Notes: a model not told the origin generated them from the sequence alone. Shown: positions 44,908-54,247, counted from the first letter of the stretch. The stretch: DNA of 64,000 nt from Sulfurimonas sp. HSL-3221 (GCF_021044585.1 NZ_CP087998.1:124001-188000); one strand, 5' to 3'. Numbers and translations are program-made.

Positions 44908-45071
44908 GATCTGCTTTTTTTCTGCTTATTTTATCGCAGGGGAGCATAAAAGCGGATGAGATATGACGGCCAGCTTTTTCACCTAAAAGACGCGTTTTGA
45001 AACAAAATCACAAACGGTCATACACTATTCTAAACATTGACCTGTTAAAATTGTTGAAAAAAGGGTAATGC

Positions 45072-47636
45072 ATGCGCCTTCATGCGGTTTTGCTGGTATT
45101 ACTGTTCTTGTCGCTGGCGCTGAGGGCGCATGAAGCGCGTCATGAGCACATCGTGCTGCAGCTGCAGTGGCTGCCCCAGTTCCAGTTTGCCGGCTACTAT
45201 GTTGCCAAGGAAAAAGGGTTTTATACCGACGCCGGCCTCGACGTCGAGATCCGCGTCATGAAACCGGAAACGGACGTGGAGCAGGAGGTTCTGAGCGGCC
45301 GGGCGCAGTATGGGACGGGAAGGACATCGCTCCTGGTCAATTACGAGAGCGGTGCACCGCTTGTGGCGATGGCGGCCATTTTCCAAAGTTCGCCGATGAT
45401 GCTTCTGGTGCGGGAGGATTCGGGCATCCGTACGATCAAGGACCTGCGCGGCAAGCGGGTCATGATGACCAGCGATGTCCAGACGGCGGCATCGGTCCAG
45501 GCGATGCTTCGCAATGCAGGCATGAAGGAAGAGGACCTCGTGCTGATCCACCACACTTTTGACCCATTGTCGCTCGAGCGGAATGAAACGGATGCGATGG
45601 CGGCGTACTCCTCCAATGAGCCCTATGTCCTTGCGCAGCGCGGCATCAAGACCTTTGCGATCGACCCGAAAGTTTCGGGATTTGATTTTTACAACGACAT
45701 TCTTTTCACCTCCCAGGCGGAACTGAAGCAGTATCCCGAACGTGTCAAACGCTTTTATGAGGCGAGTCTGAAAGGGTGGCGCTACGCCTTCGCCCATATC
45801 GACGAGACGGCGGAGATGCTTTTCGAGAAATACAACATGCAGCATAAGAGCCTTGATGCGCTGCGTTTCGAAGGGGAAGCCCTCAAAACGTACGCCCTGA
45901 AAGACGATACGCCGCTGGGGGATCTGAGCATCGAGCGCCTCAAAGCGATCTACCAGGCGTATGTGCTGCTGGGATACATTAAGGGTAGCCGGGATATCGG
46001 TGCCTTCGTCTATCACCCGGAGCGGCTGCGGCTTACGGCAGAGGAACAGGCGTGGCTCGGGCAGCACCCCATCCTCCGTGTCGGCGTGGACCCGGTGTGG
46101 CCGCCGATCGAGTTCATGTCGCGAAAGGGCGTGTACGGCGGCGTCTCTTACGGGTTTATGCGGCGTGTCGCGGAAAAACTGGGGGTGCGCATCGAAGCGG
46201 AGCCGAAGCGGAGCTGGCAGGAGGTTGACGAGGCGTTGAATGCACGGGAGCTGGATGTCGCCGCCGCCATCATGGCCGTGCCCGAGCGGCACGCCTATAT
46301 GAACTTTACCCGCCCCTACCTGACCCTGCCGATGGTCATCGTCGGCGGCGAATCGTTTCAGTATGTTGGGGATCTGACGGTACTGAAGGGCAAACGTGTC
46401 GCCGTGGTGAAGGATGATGCAGCCGATATCTTTTTAAAGCGCGATTTCCCGCAGATCCAGCGGATCCAGACGAAGAGTCTACCCGATGCGCTAAGGATGG
46501 TCGCCTTCGGACGGGCCGATGTCGCGGTGGATGCGCTGGCCGTCGCCAGCTACGTGATCGCGAAGGAGGGGCTGAACAACCTGCGTATCGTCGGACAGAC
46601 GCCCTACGACTACGAGATCGCGATGGGTATCCGCAGCGATTGGCCCGAACTGCAGGCGCTGATGCAGCGCGCCATTGACAGTATCGGGGACGAGGAGCGC
46701 GAGGCGATCTACCGCCAGTGGGTACCGACGGTCTACAAACACCAGTTCGACTACGCCCTGCTGTGGAAGATACTGGGCGTCCTGGCCGTGATCGCGCTGC
46801 TGTTCGGCTATAAGTACATCCGTCTCGATGAGCTTGTAAGACGCCGTACCCGTGAACTGACGGAGCTCAATGCCACACTGAATGAGCGGGTCGAAGAGGC
46901 GGTGGGCGAAAACCGGGACAAGGAGCGGATGATGATCCAGCAGGCGAAAATGGCGACCATAGGGGAGATGATCGAATCCATCGCCCACCAGTGGCGCCAG
47001 CCGCTCAACGTCATGGGAATAGGCATTGCCAACCTCGACCTCAAACGTCAGCTGGGAAAGGTCGACGACGAGGAGGTCGACAGGCTGATCGATATCGTGC
47101 ACCGCCAGGTGGACTACATGTCCCAAACCATCGACGACTTCCGCAACTTCTTCAAAAAAGACAAACAGCTCGAAACGGTCCGGCTTCGCACCCTGGTCGA
47201 TGAGGTGCTCGGGCTGGTGATCCCCGCGTTGGAACAGAAGAAGATCGACGTGGTAGTCGATGTGCCGGAGCAGATCGAAGCGGAACTCTACCCCAACGAG
47301 CTCAAGCAGGTGATCCTCAACCTTGTCAGCAACGCCAAAGACGTGCTCCTGCAGCACGGGGCCGAGGCGAAAAAGATCAGGATCACGGGAAAAGAGGAGG
47401 GCGGGGATCTCCTGCTTTTTGTGGCGGACAACGGCGGCGGCGTGCCGGAGGAGATTATGGAGAAGATCTTCGATCCCTATTTTACGACCAAGTTCGAGTC
47501 GCAGGGAACGGGTATAGGGCTCTATATGTCAAAAATCATTACGGAGAAAAACCTTAAAGGGCACATTTCGGTCGAAAACAGGGACGGCGGCGCAGAGTTC
47601 GTCATCCGGTTGCCCAAAAGGCAGAAGGGGGCGTAA
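45072..47636 (+). CDS. sensor histidine kinase with two periplasmic binding domains
   Basis: 854 residues: signal peptide (1-19), an NMT1/THI5-like binding domain (about 27-300, beginning LQLQWLPQFQFAGYYVAKEK), a second SBP_bac_3-type domain (about 332-555), one membrane helix near 563-582 (LLWKILGVLAVIALLFGYKY), a coiled coil, a HisKA region with phospho-acceptor His639 in IAHQWRQPLN, and a HATPase domain (about 730-852; DNGGGVPEEIMEKIFDPYFT, GTGIGLYMSK). It should sense a small periplasmic ligand, possibly a thiamine-pyrimidine-like or amino-acid-like compound. No response regulator is adjacent. Confidence 0.85.
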   Translation: MRLHAVLLVLLFLSLALRAHEARHEHIVLQLQWLPQFQFAGYYVAKEKGFYTDAGLDVEIRVMKPETDVEQEVLSGRAQYGTGRTSLLVNYESGAPLVAMAAIFQSSPMMLLVREDSGIRTIKDLRGKRVMMTSDVQTAASVQAMLRNAGMKEEDLVLIHHTFDPLSLERNETDAMAAYSSNEPYVLAQRGIKTFAIDPKVSGFDFYNDILFTSQAELKQYPERVKRFYEASLKGWRYAFAHIDETAEMLFEKYNMQHKSLDALRFEGEALKTYALKDDTPLGDLSIERLKAIYQAYVLLGYIKGSRDIGAFVYHPERLRLTAEEQAWLGQHPILRVGVDPVWPPIEFMSRKGVYGGVSYGFMRRVAEKLGVRIEAEPKRSWQEVDEALNARELDVAAAIMAVPERHAYMNFTRPYLTLPMVIVGGESFQYVGDLTVLKGKRVAVVKDDAADIFLKRDFPQIQRIQTKSLPDALRMVAFGRADVAVDALAVASYVIAKEGLNNLRIVGQTPYDYEIAMGIRSDWPELQALMQRAIDSIGDEEREAIYRQWVPTVYKHQFDYALLWKILGVLAVIALLFGYKYIRLDELVRRRTRELTELNATLNERVEEAVGENRDKERMMIQQAKMATIGEMIESIAHQWRQPLNVMGIGIANLDLKRQLGKVDDEEVDRLIDIVHRQVDYMSQTIDDFRNFFKKDKQLETVRLRTLVDEVLGLVIPALEQKKIDVVVDVPEQIEAELYPNELKQVILNLVSNAKDVLLQHGAEAKKIRITGKEEGGDLLLFVADNGGGVPEEIMEKIFDPYFTTKFESQGTGIGLYMSKIITEKNLKGHISVENRDGGAEFVIRLPKRQKGA

Positions 47637-47638
47637 CA

Positions 47639-47767
47639 CTAGCGGCGTCTGCAGGCGCCGTCAACCATCCAGGCGGTCGACGCTGTTCGGCAGAGGCGTT
47701 TGAGTTTAGCCTGTTCGGCGGAGGTGAGGTTGCGTTCGGTGGCATCGGTTTTGTGGCTGTAAATCAT
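47639..47767 (-). CDS. 42-residue hypothetical protein
   Basis: ATG 47767 is preceded by a perfect AAAGGAG on the minus strand, and a TATACT -10 lies at 47816-47821. The peptide begins MIYSHKTDATERNLTSAEQ, continues as a basic helix, has two Cys and ends CRRR. It converges on the kinase gene with two bases between stops. Control signals make translation likely, but there is no recognised family. Confidence 0.55.
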   Translation of the reverse strand: MIYSHKTDATERNLTSAEQAKLKRLCRTASTAWMVDGACRRR

Positions 47768-47815
47768 GGACTCTCCTTTATGCATGCAGGGTGCTGCGCA
47801 TCCAAAGGGCATCAT

Positions 47816-47821
47816 AGTATA
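47816..47821 (-). promoter_or_regulatory. -10 promoter box for the 42-residue gene
   Basis: TATACT on the minus strand, 48 bases upstream of ATG 47767. It lies in the 182-base interval that also carries the promoter of the divergent DUF507 gene (TAAAAT near 47885). Confidence 0.45.
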
Positions 47822-47949
47822 GTCGCGTTAATGCGGCGTAACGGGAGCGTTGCGCGTTCTAACCTCATTGTAATCGAATACCCGCTAAAATAGCGAAAAA
47901 ATCTGGGTGCACGTTCCTGTGAAACGGGGCGCCCGCAAGGGTATGGGCT

Positions 47950-48501
47950 ATGAAAGTGACACTCGCGCAGATACCGCATCTCGCCAACCGCGTCGCCATC
48001 GAACTGGCACGCAGCGGACTGGTGACAATGACGCAGGGGATGGACCCTATTGTCGCCGAAGCGAAAAAGATACTTGAAGAGAGCGTAAAGCAGGAAGCAG
48101 CCCTCGAAGCGCGCGTCAAGGAGATCGTCAACGACAACGAGGACGAGATCGACTTTTACCAGGCAGATGACCGCCAGCTCTTCTTTATGATCAAGAAGAA
48201 GCTCGCGCCCGAATACGGTGTCATTCTCTCCTACGAAGACCGCTTTTCGGACCTGGCGCACAAGATCCTCGATGCGATCTACGAAGAGGACCTGATGAAC
48301 TACGACGTCAGCGAAAACAGGCTCAAAAACATCATCTATGATGCGATCACCTCCTTTATCGCGGACAACGACGAGATCGAGCGTGCGGTGAACGAGAAGA
48401 TGAAGTCGTTCCAGAAACAGCTCATCCCGGGCACGGATGAGTACGAACTGCGGTTTGAAAAACTCTACCGCGAAGAGCTGACCCGGAGGGGGCTTGCATG
48501 A
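47950..48501 (+). CDS. DUF507 family protein
   Basis: A 183-residue, highly charged helical cytosolic protein: MKVTLAQIPHLANRVAIELA begins the family, and the segment SYEDRFSDLAHKILDAIYEE repeats related helices. It has no enzymatic motif. It overlaps carA by four bases, an arrangement often seen in this phylum, though its relation to carbamoyl phosphate synthesis is not established. Confidence 0.8.
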   Translation: MKVTLAQIPHLANRVAIELARSGLVTMTQGMDPIVAEAKKILEESVKQEAALEARVKEIVNDNEDEIDFYQADDRQLFFMIKKKLAPEYGVILSYEDRFSDLAHKILDAIYEEDLMNYDVSENRLKNIIYDAITSFIADNDEIERAVNEKMKSFQKQLIPGTDEYELRFEKLYREELTRRGLA

Positions 48502-49625
48502 AAACAGCATGGATCTATCTTGAGAACGGCACCTACTTCGAAGCGATGAGTTTCGGTGCCGAGACGACGGCGGTCGGCGAGATCGTTTTCAATACCTCGA
48601 TGAGCGGGTACCAGGAGATCGCGACGGACCCCTCCTACGCGGGACAGTTCGTCACCTTCACGATGCCCGAGATCGGCAACGTCGGTGCGAACGCCGAAGA
48701 TATGGAGAGCACGGCGGCCCATGCGAAAGGGATTATCGTCCGCCAGTACCAGCCGCGCTACTCCAACTTCCGCGCCGAGGAGTCCCTTGACGCGCTGTTG
48801 AAGCGTCACGGCGTCATGGGCATCTGCGACATCGATACCCGCTACCTCACGAAGATGCTGCGCACGGAGGGGGCGATGATGATGGTCGCTTCCACCGAGA
48901 TCAGCGACAAGGCCGAACTCAAGAAGGTGCTGGAGAGCTCCCCGCGCATCGAAGAGGTGAACTACATCGAGCAGGTCAGCACCAAAGAGGCGTACAAGCA
49001 TACGAACGGTACCTACGATGCTGTCAATTTCCGTTATAACGATGCCCCTGAAACGCAGGCGCGCATTGTCGCGATGGACTTCGGCGTCAAACGCAACATC
49101 CTCAACGAGCTGACCCAGGCGGGGATGGCCGTCGAGGTCGTGCCCAATGCGACCTCTGCCGAGACGCTGATCGCGCGCTACGAGGCCAAAGAGATCGACG
49201 GCGTCTTCCTCTCCAACGGGCCGGGGGATCCGCTGGTTCTGAAAAAGGAGCAGGAGACGATCAAGCAGCTGATTGCGGCAAAAGTGCCGATGTTCGGCAT
49301 CTGCCTCGGGCATCAGCTGCTCTCCATCTCCCACGGCTACGACACCTTCAAGCTCCGGTTCGGCCACCACGGTGGCAACCACCCGGTGAAGAACGTCAAA
49401 ACGGGTATGGTCGAGATCACGGCGCAGAACCACAACTACAACGTGCCCGAAAACATCACCGAGATCGCCTCGGTCACGCATACGAACCTCTTTGACAGCA
49501 CGATCGAGGGGCTGCGTTACAACGACGCTCCGATCTTTTCGGTGCAGCACCACCCCGAAGCGAGCCCGGGACCGAAAGACAGCGAATACGTCTTCGGCGA
49601 ATTCCTCGCGCTGATGAAGCGCTGA
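48498..49625 (+). CDS. carA: carbamoyl-phosphate synthase small (glutaminase) subunit
   Basis: 375 residues; hydrolyses glutamine and channels ammonia to CarB. The N-terminal CPSase_sm domain (about 1-135, FNTSMSGYQEIATDPSYAGQ) is followed by a class I glutamine amidotransferase domain: SNGPGDP, the nucleophile Cys in FGICLGHQLLS, and the His-Glu pair in SVQHHPEASPGP. GGAGGGGG precedes the ATG. carB is not in the window. Confidence 0.96.
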   Translation: MKTAWIYLENGTYFEAMSFGAETTAVGEIVFNTSMSGYQEIATDPSYAGQFVTFTMPEIGNVGANAEDMESTAAHAKGIIVRQYQPRYSNFRAEESLDALLKRHGVMGICDIDTRYLTKMLRTEGAMMMVASTEISDKAELKKVLESSPRIEEVNYIEQVSTKEAYKHTNGTYDAVNFRYNDAPETQARIVAMDFGVKRNILNELTQAGMAVEVVPNATSAETLIARYEAKEIDGVFLSNGPGDPLVLKKEQETIKQLIAAKVPMFGICLGHQLLSISHGYDTFKLRFGHHGGNHPVKNVKTGMVEITAQNHNYNVPENITEIASVTHTNLFDSTIEGLRYNDAPIFSVQHHPEASPGPKDSEYVFGEFLALMKR

Positions 49626-49652
49626 GTTAATTCTGGCCTAACACTCAGAGGC

Positions 49653-49658
49653 TATACT
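49653..49658 (+). promoter_or_regulatory. -10 promoter box for the TauE/SafE-like gene
   Basis: TATACT lies 24 bases before GTG 49682, between the carA stop and the membrane-protein gene. Confidence 0.45.
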
Positions 49659-49681
49659 CTGTAAAAACAGTGGGAGCGACA

Positions 49682-50455
49682 GTGACATCAATAGAGTGGA
49701 CGGCCATTATCACCTTCGCCCTGCTGGGCTCCATTGGTCACTGCATCGGCATGTGCGGAGGCTTTATCGTTACGTACACGACCGCAAAGATCAAACCCCG
49801 CTTCTCCAAAACCCAGAGTGCTTTTTACCACTTCCTCTATAATATCGGGCGTATTACGACCTATACGCTCTTCGGTGCGCTGTTCGGTTATTTCGGATCG
49901 TTCTGGGACGTCAGCCCCCTGACGCGCTCCATTATGTATGCCGTGGCGGGGGTGATGATGATCCTTATGGGACTCTCCTTTGCCGGAAAGCTCAAGTTTC
50001 TCACCTCCATCGAGGTGCCGATTACGAACTACAGTTGGTTCAAGCGGGTCTTCACGGCGCAGCTGACGTCGGCGACGCCGATGAGTTTTTATATTCTGGG
50101 CGTTTTGAACGGCCTTTTTCCCTGCGGCCTCGTCTATACGATGCTCGTGACGGCGACAACGACGCAGTCGGCACTCTACGGCGCGGCGGTGATGGCGATC
50201 TTCGGGCTCTTTACAATCCCGACGCTCTTCTCCTTTGCCTACGTCGTCGGGTTCTTCTCCCAGACAAAATTCCGCAGCGTCATGATTCAGCTCGCCGCCG
50301 TGACGGTGATCGCATTTGGCGGCTGGACACTGATGAAAGCGTACCTGCAGTTCGAGACGTGGTACAACGCGCCACAGAAGGGGCAGCCTCACGGTATTTC
50401 GCGGAGCGATACCCCCTCAGAGTGCCCTGAAATGGTAATCAAAACTATAAGCTGA
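49682..50455 (+). CDS. TauE/SafE-family (COG2836-type) membrane protein
   Basis: 257 residues, about six membrane helices. GSIGHCIGMCGGFIV near 17-31 with a paired Cys and GLFPCGLVYTM near 145 resemble the DsbD_2/COG2836 group, whose members act in metal (often copper) handling for cytochrome oxidase. GTG 49682 is chosen over GTG 49670 because GGGAG lies six bases before it. Position just upstream of ccoN supports a role in oxidase assembly; this is inference. Confidence 0.7.
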   Translation: MTSIEWTAIITFALLGSIGHCIGMCGGFIVTYTTAKIKPRFSKTQSAFYHFLYNIGRITTYTLFGALFGYFGSFWDVSPLTRSIMYAVAGVMMILMGLSFAGKLKFLTSIEVPITNYSWFKRVFTAQLTSATPMSFYILGVLNGLFPCGLVYTMLVTATTTQSALYGAAVMAIFGLFTIPTLFSFAYVVGFFSQTKFRSVMIQLAAVTVIAFGGWTLMKAYLQFETWYNAPQKGQPHGISRSDTPSECPEMVIKTIS

Positions 50456-50562
50456 TACGATTTTACCCACGAAGATGAAATTAAACTTAAAAATTTAGTT
50501 AAACTATCAATATCTCTCACATTTTAAAAAATTTAAGATTCATTAAATATTTCCGCTGTTAA

Positions 50563-50568
50563 TATGAT
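50563..50568 (+). promoter_or_regulatory. candidate -10 box of the cbb3 oxidase operon
   Basis: TATGAT in an AT-rich stretch (50456-50580), 110 bases before ccoN. The 223-base interval 50456-50678 holds no gene; it contains this box and the leader hairpins below. I see no perfect FNR-type palindrome. Confidence 0.4.
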
Positions 50569-50597
50569 GGGGTCAAATAGTCTCGGAAATGGAGCGT

Positions 50598-50646
50598 CTG
50601 CAAAACCGTAAGCGTGCTTTTGGTTTTGCAGGTGCCCGTCCGGGAC
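50598..50646 (+). promoter_or_regulatory. leader hairpins upstream of ccoN
   Basis: CTGCAAAACC (50598-50607) pairs perfectly with GGTTTTGCAG (50622-50631) around 14 bases; GTCCGGGAC (50638-50646) forms a second small hairpin. Both lie within the transcribed leader, 20-70 bases before the TAAGGAGG ribosome site, so they could stabilise the mRNA or attenuate it. Confidence 0.5.
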
Positions 50647-50678
50647 CTTTTACGCTTTGAAATCTAAGGAGGCTTGTA

Positions 50679-52157
50679 ATGGAAAATCGTCCATTGGAGT
50701 ACGACTATACAATTGCCAAATTGTGGATGTTTATGACAATTGTATTGGGTATTGTCGGAATGCTGATCGGTGTCATCTTGGCATGGGAACTGGCATTTCC
50801 GAGTGTGAACCTGATTGCCGGGGAAGGGCTCGCTGAGTTTACGAACTTCAGCCGTCTGCGCCCGCTGCATACAGATGCAGTCATTTTCGGGTTTACGGTT
50901 AGCGGTATCATGGCGACGTGGTTCTACGTTGGCCAGCGTGTACTGAAGGTGTCTATGGCGGAATCGAAGTTCTTGATGGTAACAGCAAAACTTCAGTTCG
51001 CCCTCTATCTTCTCGCGGTCGTTGCGATCGTTGGTTCACTGCTTTTGGGGATCACGACGTCAAAGGAGTATGCAGAGTTTGAATGGCCGATCGATATTCT
51101 GATCGTTGTTATCTGGGTCCTGTTCGGTATTCAGATCTTCGGTCTCATCGGTATCCGCCGTGAGAAATCACTGTATATCTCTGTCTGGTACTACATCGCA
51201 ACTTTCCTCGGTATCGCTATGCTTTACCTCTTCAACAATATGGAAGTTCCGACGGCGCTGCTCTCCGGTGCGGGTGCATGGTACCACTCTGTTTCCATGT
51301 ATGCGGGTACGAATGACGCGCTTGTTCAGTGGTGGTACGGTCACAACGCCGTTGCCTTCGGGTTCACGGTTCCTATCGTTGCAATGATCTACTACTTCCT
51401 CCCGAAAGAGTCCGGTCAGGCGGTTTATTCCTATAAGCTCTCCCTGCTCGCATTCTGGGGTCTGATGTTCGTTTACCTCTGGGCCGGCGGTCACCACCTG
51501 CTCTTCTCTACGGTACCTGACTGGATGCAGACAATGGGTTCTGTCTTCTCTGTCGTCCTGATTCTGCCGTCTTGGGGTTCTGCGATCAACATGCTGCTTA
51601 CGATGAAAGGTGAGTGGAACCAGGTTGCGACCAACCCGCTGATTAAGTTCATGGTTCTTGCGTCTACGTTCTACATGTTCTCTACGCTCGAAGGTCCGAT
51701 CCAGGCGATCAAATCTGTTAACGCACTGGCGCACTTTACTGACTGGATCGTCGGTCACGTACACGACGGTGTTCTCGGTTGGGTCTCCTTCATGATCATT
51801 GCAGCACTCCTGCACATGGCACCGCGTGTTTACAAACGCGAGATCTACTCCAAGTCTCTGATGAACACGCAGTTCTGGATCCAGACACTGGGTGTTGTCC
51901 TGTACTTCACTTCCATGTGGATTGCGGGTATTACGCAGGGTATGATGTGGCGTGCACACGATGAGTTCGGTAACCTCGCTTACTCTTTCATCGATACCGT
52001 TACAGTCCTGCACCCGTACTACACGATCCGTGCTGTTGGTGGTACACTCTACTTCCTCGGTATGTTCATGTGGGCATGGAATATGTACAAAACTGCGACT
52101 GCCGGCCGCCGTGTTGAAGAGAGCGAACTGCAAAGCGCTTCGCCGATGGCAGCGTAA
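50679..52157 (+). CDS. ccoN: cytochrome cbb3 oxidase subunit I (CcoN)
   Basis: 492 residues, the catalytic heme-copper subunit of the high-affinity terminal oxidase, with about twelve membrane helices. His ligands occur in RPLHTDAVIFGF, WYGHNAVAFGFTVP, WAGGHHLLFSTVPDW and WIVGHVHDGVLGW. Strong TAAGGAGG ribosome site. Codon use is biased to pyrimidine-ended, lower-GC codons like tpx, fitting high expression. First gene of ccoNOQP. Confidence 0.97.
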   Translation: MENRPLEYDYTIAKLWMFMTIVLGIVGMLIGVILAWELAFPSVNLIAGEGLAEFTNFSRLRPLHTDAVIFGFTVSGIMATWFYVGQRVLKVSMAESKFLMVTAKLQFALYLLAVVAIVGSLLLGITTSKEYAEFEWPIDILIVVIWVLFGIQIFGLIGIRREKSLYISVWYYIATFLGIAMLYLFNNMEVPTALLSGAGAWYHSVSMYAGTNDALVQWWYGHNAVAFGFTVPIVAMIYYFLPKESGQAVYSYKLSLLAFWGLMFVYLWAGGHHLLFSTVPDWMQTMGSVFSVVLILPSWGSAINMLLTMKGEWNQVATNPLIKFMVLASTFYMFSTLEGPIQAIKSVNALAHFTDWIVGHVHDGVLGWVSFMIIAALLHMAPRVYKREIYSKSLMNTQFWIQTLGVVLYFTSMWIAGITQGMMWRAHDEFGNLAYSFIDTVTVLHPYYTIRAVGGTLYFLGMFMWAWNMYKTATAGRRVEESELQSASPMAA

Positions 52158-52175
52158 GAAAGAAGGAGGGGAAAT

Positions 52176-52868
52176 ATGTTTCACTGGTTAGAAAAGCATC
52201 CGTTCTTTTTCGCGGTAGCCGTTTTTGTCACAATTGCGTTTGCGGGTCTCATTGAGAACCTGCCGAACTTTGCGGAGGCTTCCCAGCCGACGATCGGTAC
52301 GAAACCGTACTCGACGTTGGAACTGGCAGGCCGCCATGTTTATATCAAGAACAGCTGTAATGCATGTCACTCTCAGCTGATTCGTCCGTTCAAATCCGAG
52401 ACTGACCGCTACGGTCACTACTCCCTCAGCGGTGAGTATGCGTATGACCGTCCGTTCCTCTGGGGTTCCAAACGTACCGGTCCGGACCTGATGCGTGTCG
52501 GTAACTACCGTACGACAGACTGGCACGAAAACCATATGAAAGATCCTGCAGCGATCGTTCCGGGTTCCATCATGCCGGCGTACCGCTGGATGTTCAAAAA
52601 CCTGGCGGATATCGACACCGCTTATGCGGAGCAGGTCACGGTCAACAAGGTGTTCAACGTACCTTATAACAAGCCGATCCCGATGACAGACGGCGGTACG
52701 GCAACGGTCAAACTGGCCGGTTCACTTGACGGTGCGAAAGCCGATGCGCTTGCCGAAGCTAAGCTGATTGCAGCAGACATGAAAGATCAGGATGTCAAAG
52801 ATATGGTCGCCAACGGCCAGGTTCCTGAAATTGTTGCTCTGATTGCATATCTGAACAGCCTGAAGTAA
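52176..52868 (+). CDS. ccoO: cytochrome cbb3 oxidase subunit II, monoheme cytochrome c (CcoO)
   Basis: 230 residues. An N-terminal membrane anchor (HPFFFAVAVFVTIAFAGLIE) precedes a periplasmic cytochrome c domain with heme motif CNACH at 61-65 and axial Met in SIMPAYRW. AAGGAGGGG ribosome site. Lies 18 bases after ccoN and ten before ccoQ. Confidence 0.96.
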   Translation: MFHWLEKHPFFFAVAVFVTIAFAGLIENLPNFAEASQPTIGTKPYSTLELAGRHVYIKNSCNACHSQLIRPFKSETDRYGHYSLSGEYAYDRPFLWGSKRTGPDLMRVGNYRTTDWHENHMKDPAAIVPGSIMPAYRWMFKNLADIDTAYAEQVTVNKVFNVPYNKPIPMTDGGTATVKLAGSLDGAKADALAEAKLIAADMKDQDVKDMVANGQVPEIVALIAYLNSLK

Positions 52869-52878
52869 GGACTAGCGC

Positions 52879-53094
52879 GTGGATGTCAACACCTTTTCGG
52901 CGTATGCCTACTTCTTCTTTACGGTGTTCTTGGTGGTGGTGCTATATAGCTACATCTACCACCTCTATAGCAGCGAGAAGAAAGGGCGTCGCAATTACGA
53001 GAAGTATGGTGATATGGCGCTCAATGACGATATTACCGATAATCCGGTAGAAAGCGTCTCGGAAAACGAAGAGACGAAAAAAGAGGAGGCATAA
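52879..53094 (+). CDS. ccoQ: cytochrome cbb3 oxidase subunit CcoQ
   Basis: A 71-residue single-pass protein from GTG 52879. The helix is at about 8-28 (YAYFFFTVFLVVVLYSYIYH), followed by a charged cytoplasmic tail ending in many Glu and Lys. CcoQ is thought to stabilise the complex. The stop abuts the ccoP ATG. Confidence 0.88.
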   Translation: MDVNTFSAYAYFFFTVFLVVVLYSYIYHLYSSEKKGRRNYEKYGDMALNDDITDNPVESVSENEETKKEEA

Positions 53095-54012
53095 ATGAAT
53101 AAGCTGTATATTTTAGGTGCCCTGTTCATTGTGATCCTGCTGGGAATCACATGGCAGATGGCCGGGGGCATTCTCGGCGGCAAGGACTATATGGGTGCAC
53201 TGGCGCTTCTGGGTGCGGCAGCGACGGCGATCATCGCGGTTGTTGTGGTTACCAAGTATGTTCGCCAAATGCAGATGGACACCGCTTCTGGTGAACTTGC
53301 AGAAGAGAACTGGGACGGCATCGGTGAGTATAAAAACGAACTGCCGTTCGGCTGGGCGATCATCTTCGCCGGCCTGGTCATCTGGGCGGTTTGGTACTTT
53401 GTTGCCGGCTACCCGGTCAACGCCTATTCACAGATCGGTGAATACAATGAAGAAGTGGCAACGCATGACGCGGAGTTCAACGCGAAATACGCTGACATGG
53501 ACGCTGATACGAAAGTTGAGATGGGGAACTCGGTCTTTATCGTTCAGTGTGCTCCGTGTCACGGTCTCGCGGCAGACGGTATCGACGGCAAAGCGGCGAA
53601 CCTGAACCAGCGTCTTGAAGTCACCACGGTCAAATACGTTATCGAGAACGGTTCCAACAACCAGCTGCTCGGTACGGAAATGCCGATGCCGGATCGCAAC
53701 GGTCTGTTCAATGCGAACACGGGTGCGCTGATCACGGATGCGGAGATCGACACGGTTTCCAAATACGTTGCTAACGGCATGAAAGGCGCCGGTGCTGATA
53801 TCTTTGCCGGAACTTGTGCGGCATGTCACGGTGCGGACGGTATGGGTCAGCCTTACGTTGCGCCGAGCGTTGCAGCATTTACGCCGGAACTGGTTGTCAA
53901 TGTTCTGAACCACGGTAAGAAGGGTGCGATCGGTGCAATGCCGGCCTTTGCCAACCTGACCGACATTCAGAAAGAAGCGCTGGGTGCATACGTGACCAGC
54001 CTGAGTAAATAA
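53095..54012 (+). CDS. ccoP: cytochrome cbb3 oxidase subunit III, diheme cytochrome c (CcoP)
   Basis: 305 residues with two N-terminal membrane helices (about 5-28 and 33-55) and a third near 86-106, then two cytochrome c domains with CAPCH at 152-156 and CAACH at 241-245. It passes electrons from periplasmic donors to CcoO. AGGAGG ribosome site inside the end of ccoQ. The extra first helix fits the Campylobacterota form. Confidence 0.96.
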   Translation: MNKLYILGALFIVILLGITWQMAGGILGGKDYMGALALLGAAATAIIAVVVVTKYVRQMQMDTASGELAEENWDGIGEYKNELPFGWAIIFAGLVIWAVWYFVAGYPVNAYSQIGEYNEEVATHDAEFNAKYADMDADTKVEMGNSVFIVQCAPCHGLAADGIDGKAANLNQRLEVTTVKYVIENGSNNQLLGTEMPMPDRNGLFNANTGALITDAEIDTVSKYVANGMKGAGADIFAGTCAACHGADGMGQPYVAPSVAAFTPELVVNVLNHGKKGAIGAMPAFANLTDIQKEALGAYVTSLSK

Positions 54013-54022
54013 GGAGCGATAG

Positions 54023-54235
54023 ATGGAAAATACGAATAGAGGTGTTTTCGCGCTTGACGGCGTCACCGGTATGCTCATCGCAACGGTCCTGCTCCTGGGT
54101 ATCCTGGTCTATCTTACGATGATGGCACTGGGGGCACAGCAGGCTAACGCGGACAAGTTCTACAAAATCGAGAACGAGAAGTCGATCCAGATGATCAACA
54201 AAGATAACGCGGCGAAACGCGTTTTGGTTAACTAA
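54023..54235 (+). CDS. DUF4006 family protein
   Basis: A 70-residue single-pass membrane protein (helix about 16-38: MLIATVLLLGILVYLTMMAL) with a charged tail (QANADKFYKIENEKSIQMIN). DUF4006 is known next to cbb3 genes in this phylum, but its role, perhaps assembly, has not been assigned as far as I know. It is ten bases downstream of ccoP. Confidence 0.85.
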   Translation: MENTNRGVFALDGVTGMLIATVLLLGILVYLTMMALGAQQANADKFYKIENEKSIQMINKDNAAKRVLVN

Positions 54236-54247
54236 AAGGAGGGGTAA

